A stretch of DNA of 8,405 nucleotides from Clostridia bacterium (lineage in GTDB: Bacteria > Bacillota > Clostridia > Christensenellales > CAG-917): positions 1 through 8,405 of the forward strand of contig JAFWBH010000028.1 in the NCBI GenBank assembly GCA_017507205.1, in the 5' to 3' direction. Positions 7,378 through 8,405 of the stretch are shown here, in pieces. Below the pieces are notes generated by a model. That model did no database searches, was not told where the DNA came from, and was given only the letters and a program-made list of their open reading frames with translations. The position numbers and the translations under genes were made by a program. Within the stretch, counting starts at the first letter, position 1; every line of letters begins with the position of its first letter.

Positions 7378-7383
7378 TCCTCT
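7378..7383 (-). promoter_or_regulatory. Ribosome binding site of pth
   Basis: On the - strand AGAGGA is followed by AGCT and then the ATG at 7373. It is the strongest Shine-Dalgarno in the glmU-pth-mfd unit and supports the chosen start, which matches the usual N-terminus of the family. Confidence 0.7.
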
Positions 7384-7399
7384 ATTTTTGTATGATTTT

Positions 7400-8404
7400 T
7401 TATGCTTTTGGTTTTGTTTCTTTATTCTCCTGTCGCACCCTTCCAATGACAAAGCCATTGTCTGTGGTATCCTTTGTGACAGTGGTGCCTGCTGCAATAT
7501 ATGTGCCGTCACCCACCCTCAATGGTGCAACAAGATTGACGTTTGCTCCAATGAAAACATCCTTTCCAACAGTGGTGCGATGCTTATTTTTGCCGTCATA
7601 ATTGCAAAACACGCTTCCACAGCCTACATTTGTCCTTTCATCTACTTGTGCATCTCCAACATATGCAAGATGTGCACATTTCACACCTTCCTTCAAAACA
7701 GAGTTTTTCACCTCTACAAAATCGCCAATTCTGCAATTATCGTGGATGTCTGCATCTCGAAGGCGTGCAAAAGGCCCCACCGTCGTATTTTCACCCACGT
7801 GTGATGATATGAGGTGGGAGCAAGTGACTTGACTGCCCTTTTCAATGGTGCTGTCAGCTAGGATGCTGTTTTCAACAACTGCACCTGCCTTGATTGTGGT
7901 CTCTCCCCTCAATGTGACAGGAGCACGAAGAATGGCGCCTTTTTCAACAACGACAGTGTCATCAATATGAAATTCTGCGCCCTCAAGAATAACTCCATCT
8001 TGGATAAGACGAGTTATAATCCTCTTCTGCAAACTATTATACACCAAATTATAATTTTTTGCACCCCCAAGTTGCAAAAAGACCTCATCTTCTACAAAAT
8101 AAGTGCCTCTTCCCCGTCCTGTCACAAGGCAAAAAACGCCATCCTCGCCACCAAACACAACCTTTCCTATCCCCTGCTTTTGTGCATTTTCCAGCATTCT
8201 AAACAGGTATTCTCTTGTGACAAGAGGCATATCAAGTGACAAAACTGCCATAGTTGCAGAGGAAAATTCAATTTCAGAAAAAGTTTTGACTTTTTTGTAT
8301 TCTACTCCATCGAACTCCCTCAATATCCACTCTTCCACCCTTCTTCCAAGGATAATCTGCTTTTGACAATCACTTTCAACAAAATATATCTTCAAATTTT
8401 TCAT
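7400..8404 (-). CDS. glmU: GlmU-like glucosamine-1-phosphate acetyltransferase with degenerate uridylyltransferase domain (start at window edge)
   Basis: Full GlmU acetylates GlcN-1-P with acetyl-CoA (C-terminal half) and then joins it to UMP from UTP (N-terminal half), making UDP-GlcNAc for peptidoglycan. Here the left-handed beta-helix half (about 137-334) is complete. Residues equivalent to the E. coli acetyltransferase site are present: Arg216 (FARLR), Lys233, His245 and Tyr248 (AHLAYVGDA), Asn268-Tyr269 and Lys274 (NYDGKNK), plus AAGTTVTKD and GRVRQ near the end. The N-terminal half is only about 135 residues instead of about 228. It keeps a helix like the substrate-domain start (LGRRVEEWIL, 19-28) and a Rossmann-type LSLDMPLV (55-62), but it lacks the GxGTRM nucleotide loop and the QLGTGHA segment. 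The acetyltransferase may thus be the only activity. The ATG at 8404 is one base from the window edge; an upstream extension cannot be excluded, although the first residues look like a normal first beta strand. The family's usual length is about 455 residues; this has 334. Confidence 0.85.
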   Translation of the reverse strand: MKNLKIYFVESDCQKQIILGRRVEEWILREFDGVEYKKVKTFSEIEFSSATMAVLSLDMPLVTREYLFRMLENAQKQGIGKVVFGGEDGVFCLVTGRGRGTYFVEDEVFLQLGGAKNYNLVYNSLQKRIITRLIQDGVILEGAEFHIDDTVVVEKGAILRAPVTLRGETTIKAGAVVENSILADSTIEKGSQVTCSHLISSHVGENTTVGPFARLRDADIHDNCRIGDFVEVKNSVLKEGVKCAHLAYVGDAQVDERTNVGCGSVFCNYDGKNKHRTTVGKDVFIGANVNLVAPLRVGDGTYIAAGTTVTKDTTDNGFVIGRVRQENKETKPKA

Positions 8405-8405
8405 A

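Noticed and set aside
7388..7804. 138-residue Cys/Phe-rich open frame on the + strand opposite the glmU-like gene
   Set aside because: It is antisense to the strictly patterned acetyltransferase beta-helix codons, and the apparent hydrophobic start is a by-product of that.
1..8405. Mobile element, defence system, CRISPR array, tRNA or rRNA
   Set aside because: No terminal inverted repeats, transposase or integrase motifs, spaced direct repeats, or cloverleaf-like segments were seen; the coding content is housekeeping in a conserved order.

Overview
The window looks like a stretch of ordinary chromosome from a low-to-moderate-GC Firmicute, most likely a Clostridia-type bacterium. Three things point that way. 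The order glmU-pth-mfd-(SurA/PrsA-like lipoprotein) is a housekeeping arrangement common in that group. The strongest Shine-Dalgarno sites are GGAG/GAGG. The lipoprotein carries a Listeria/Bacteroides-type (InlB B-like) repeat of a kind frequent in gut Clostridia. A finer placement, such as the Christensenellales/Borkfalkia-like lineages, is only a guess. No mobile element, CRISPR array, tRNA or rRNA is visible.

Layout from left to right. Positions 2-718 (+ strand) hold the C-terminal 238 residues of a protein with two PRC-barrel-like domains; its start lies outside the window. A short hairpin at 750-771 acts as a terminator for this gene and for the convergent gene beside it. Positions 790-3123 (- strand) encode a 777-residue lipoprotein related to SurA/PrsA-type secretion chaperones, with an InlB B-like repeat set into its N-terminal half. 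The 216-base gap at 3124-3339 holds a probable terminator for the upstream operon and a good sigma-A-type promoter for the lipoprotein. Positions 3340-6792 (- strand) are mfd, 6789-7373 (- strand) are pth, overlapping mfd by ATGA, and 7400-8404 (- strand) are a GlmU-like protein whose start is at the window edge.

Reading on the minus strand, glmU-pth-mfd look like one operon (gaps of +26 and -4 bases). It joins cell-wall precursor synthesis (GlmU), recycling of stalled peptidyl-tRNA (Pth) and rescue of stalled RNA polymerase with repair recruitment (Mfd). The lipoprotein follows but seems to have its own promoter.

The most unusual points are two. The GlmU-like protein has a complete acetyltransferase half, but its uridylyltransferase half is shrunken and lacks the signature nucleotide-binding motif. 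The chaperone-like lipoprotein has gained an InlB B-like module between two acidic linkers, plus a dockerin/EF-hand-like loop, and has no clear parvulin domain. I found no sign of a wholly new multi-gene system here.
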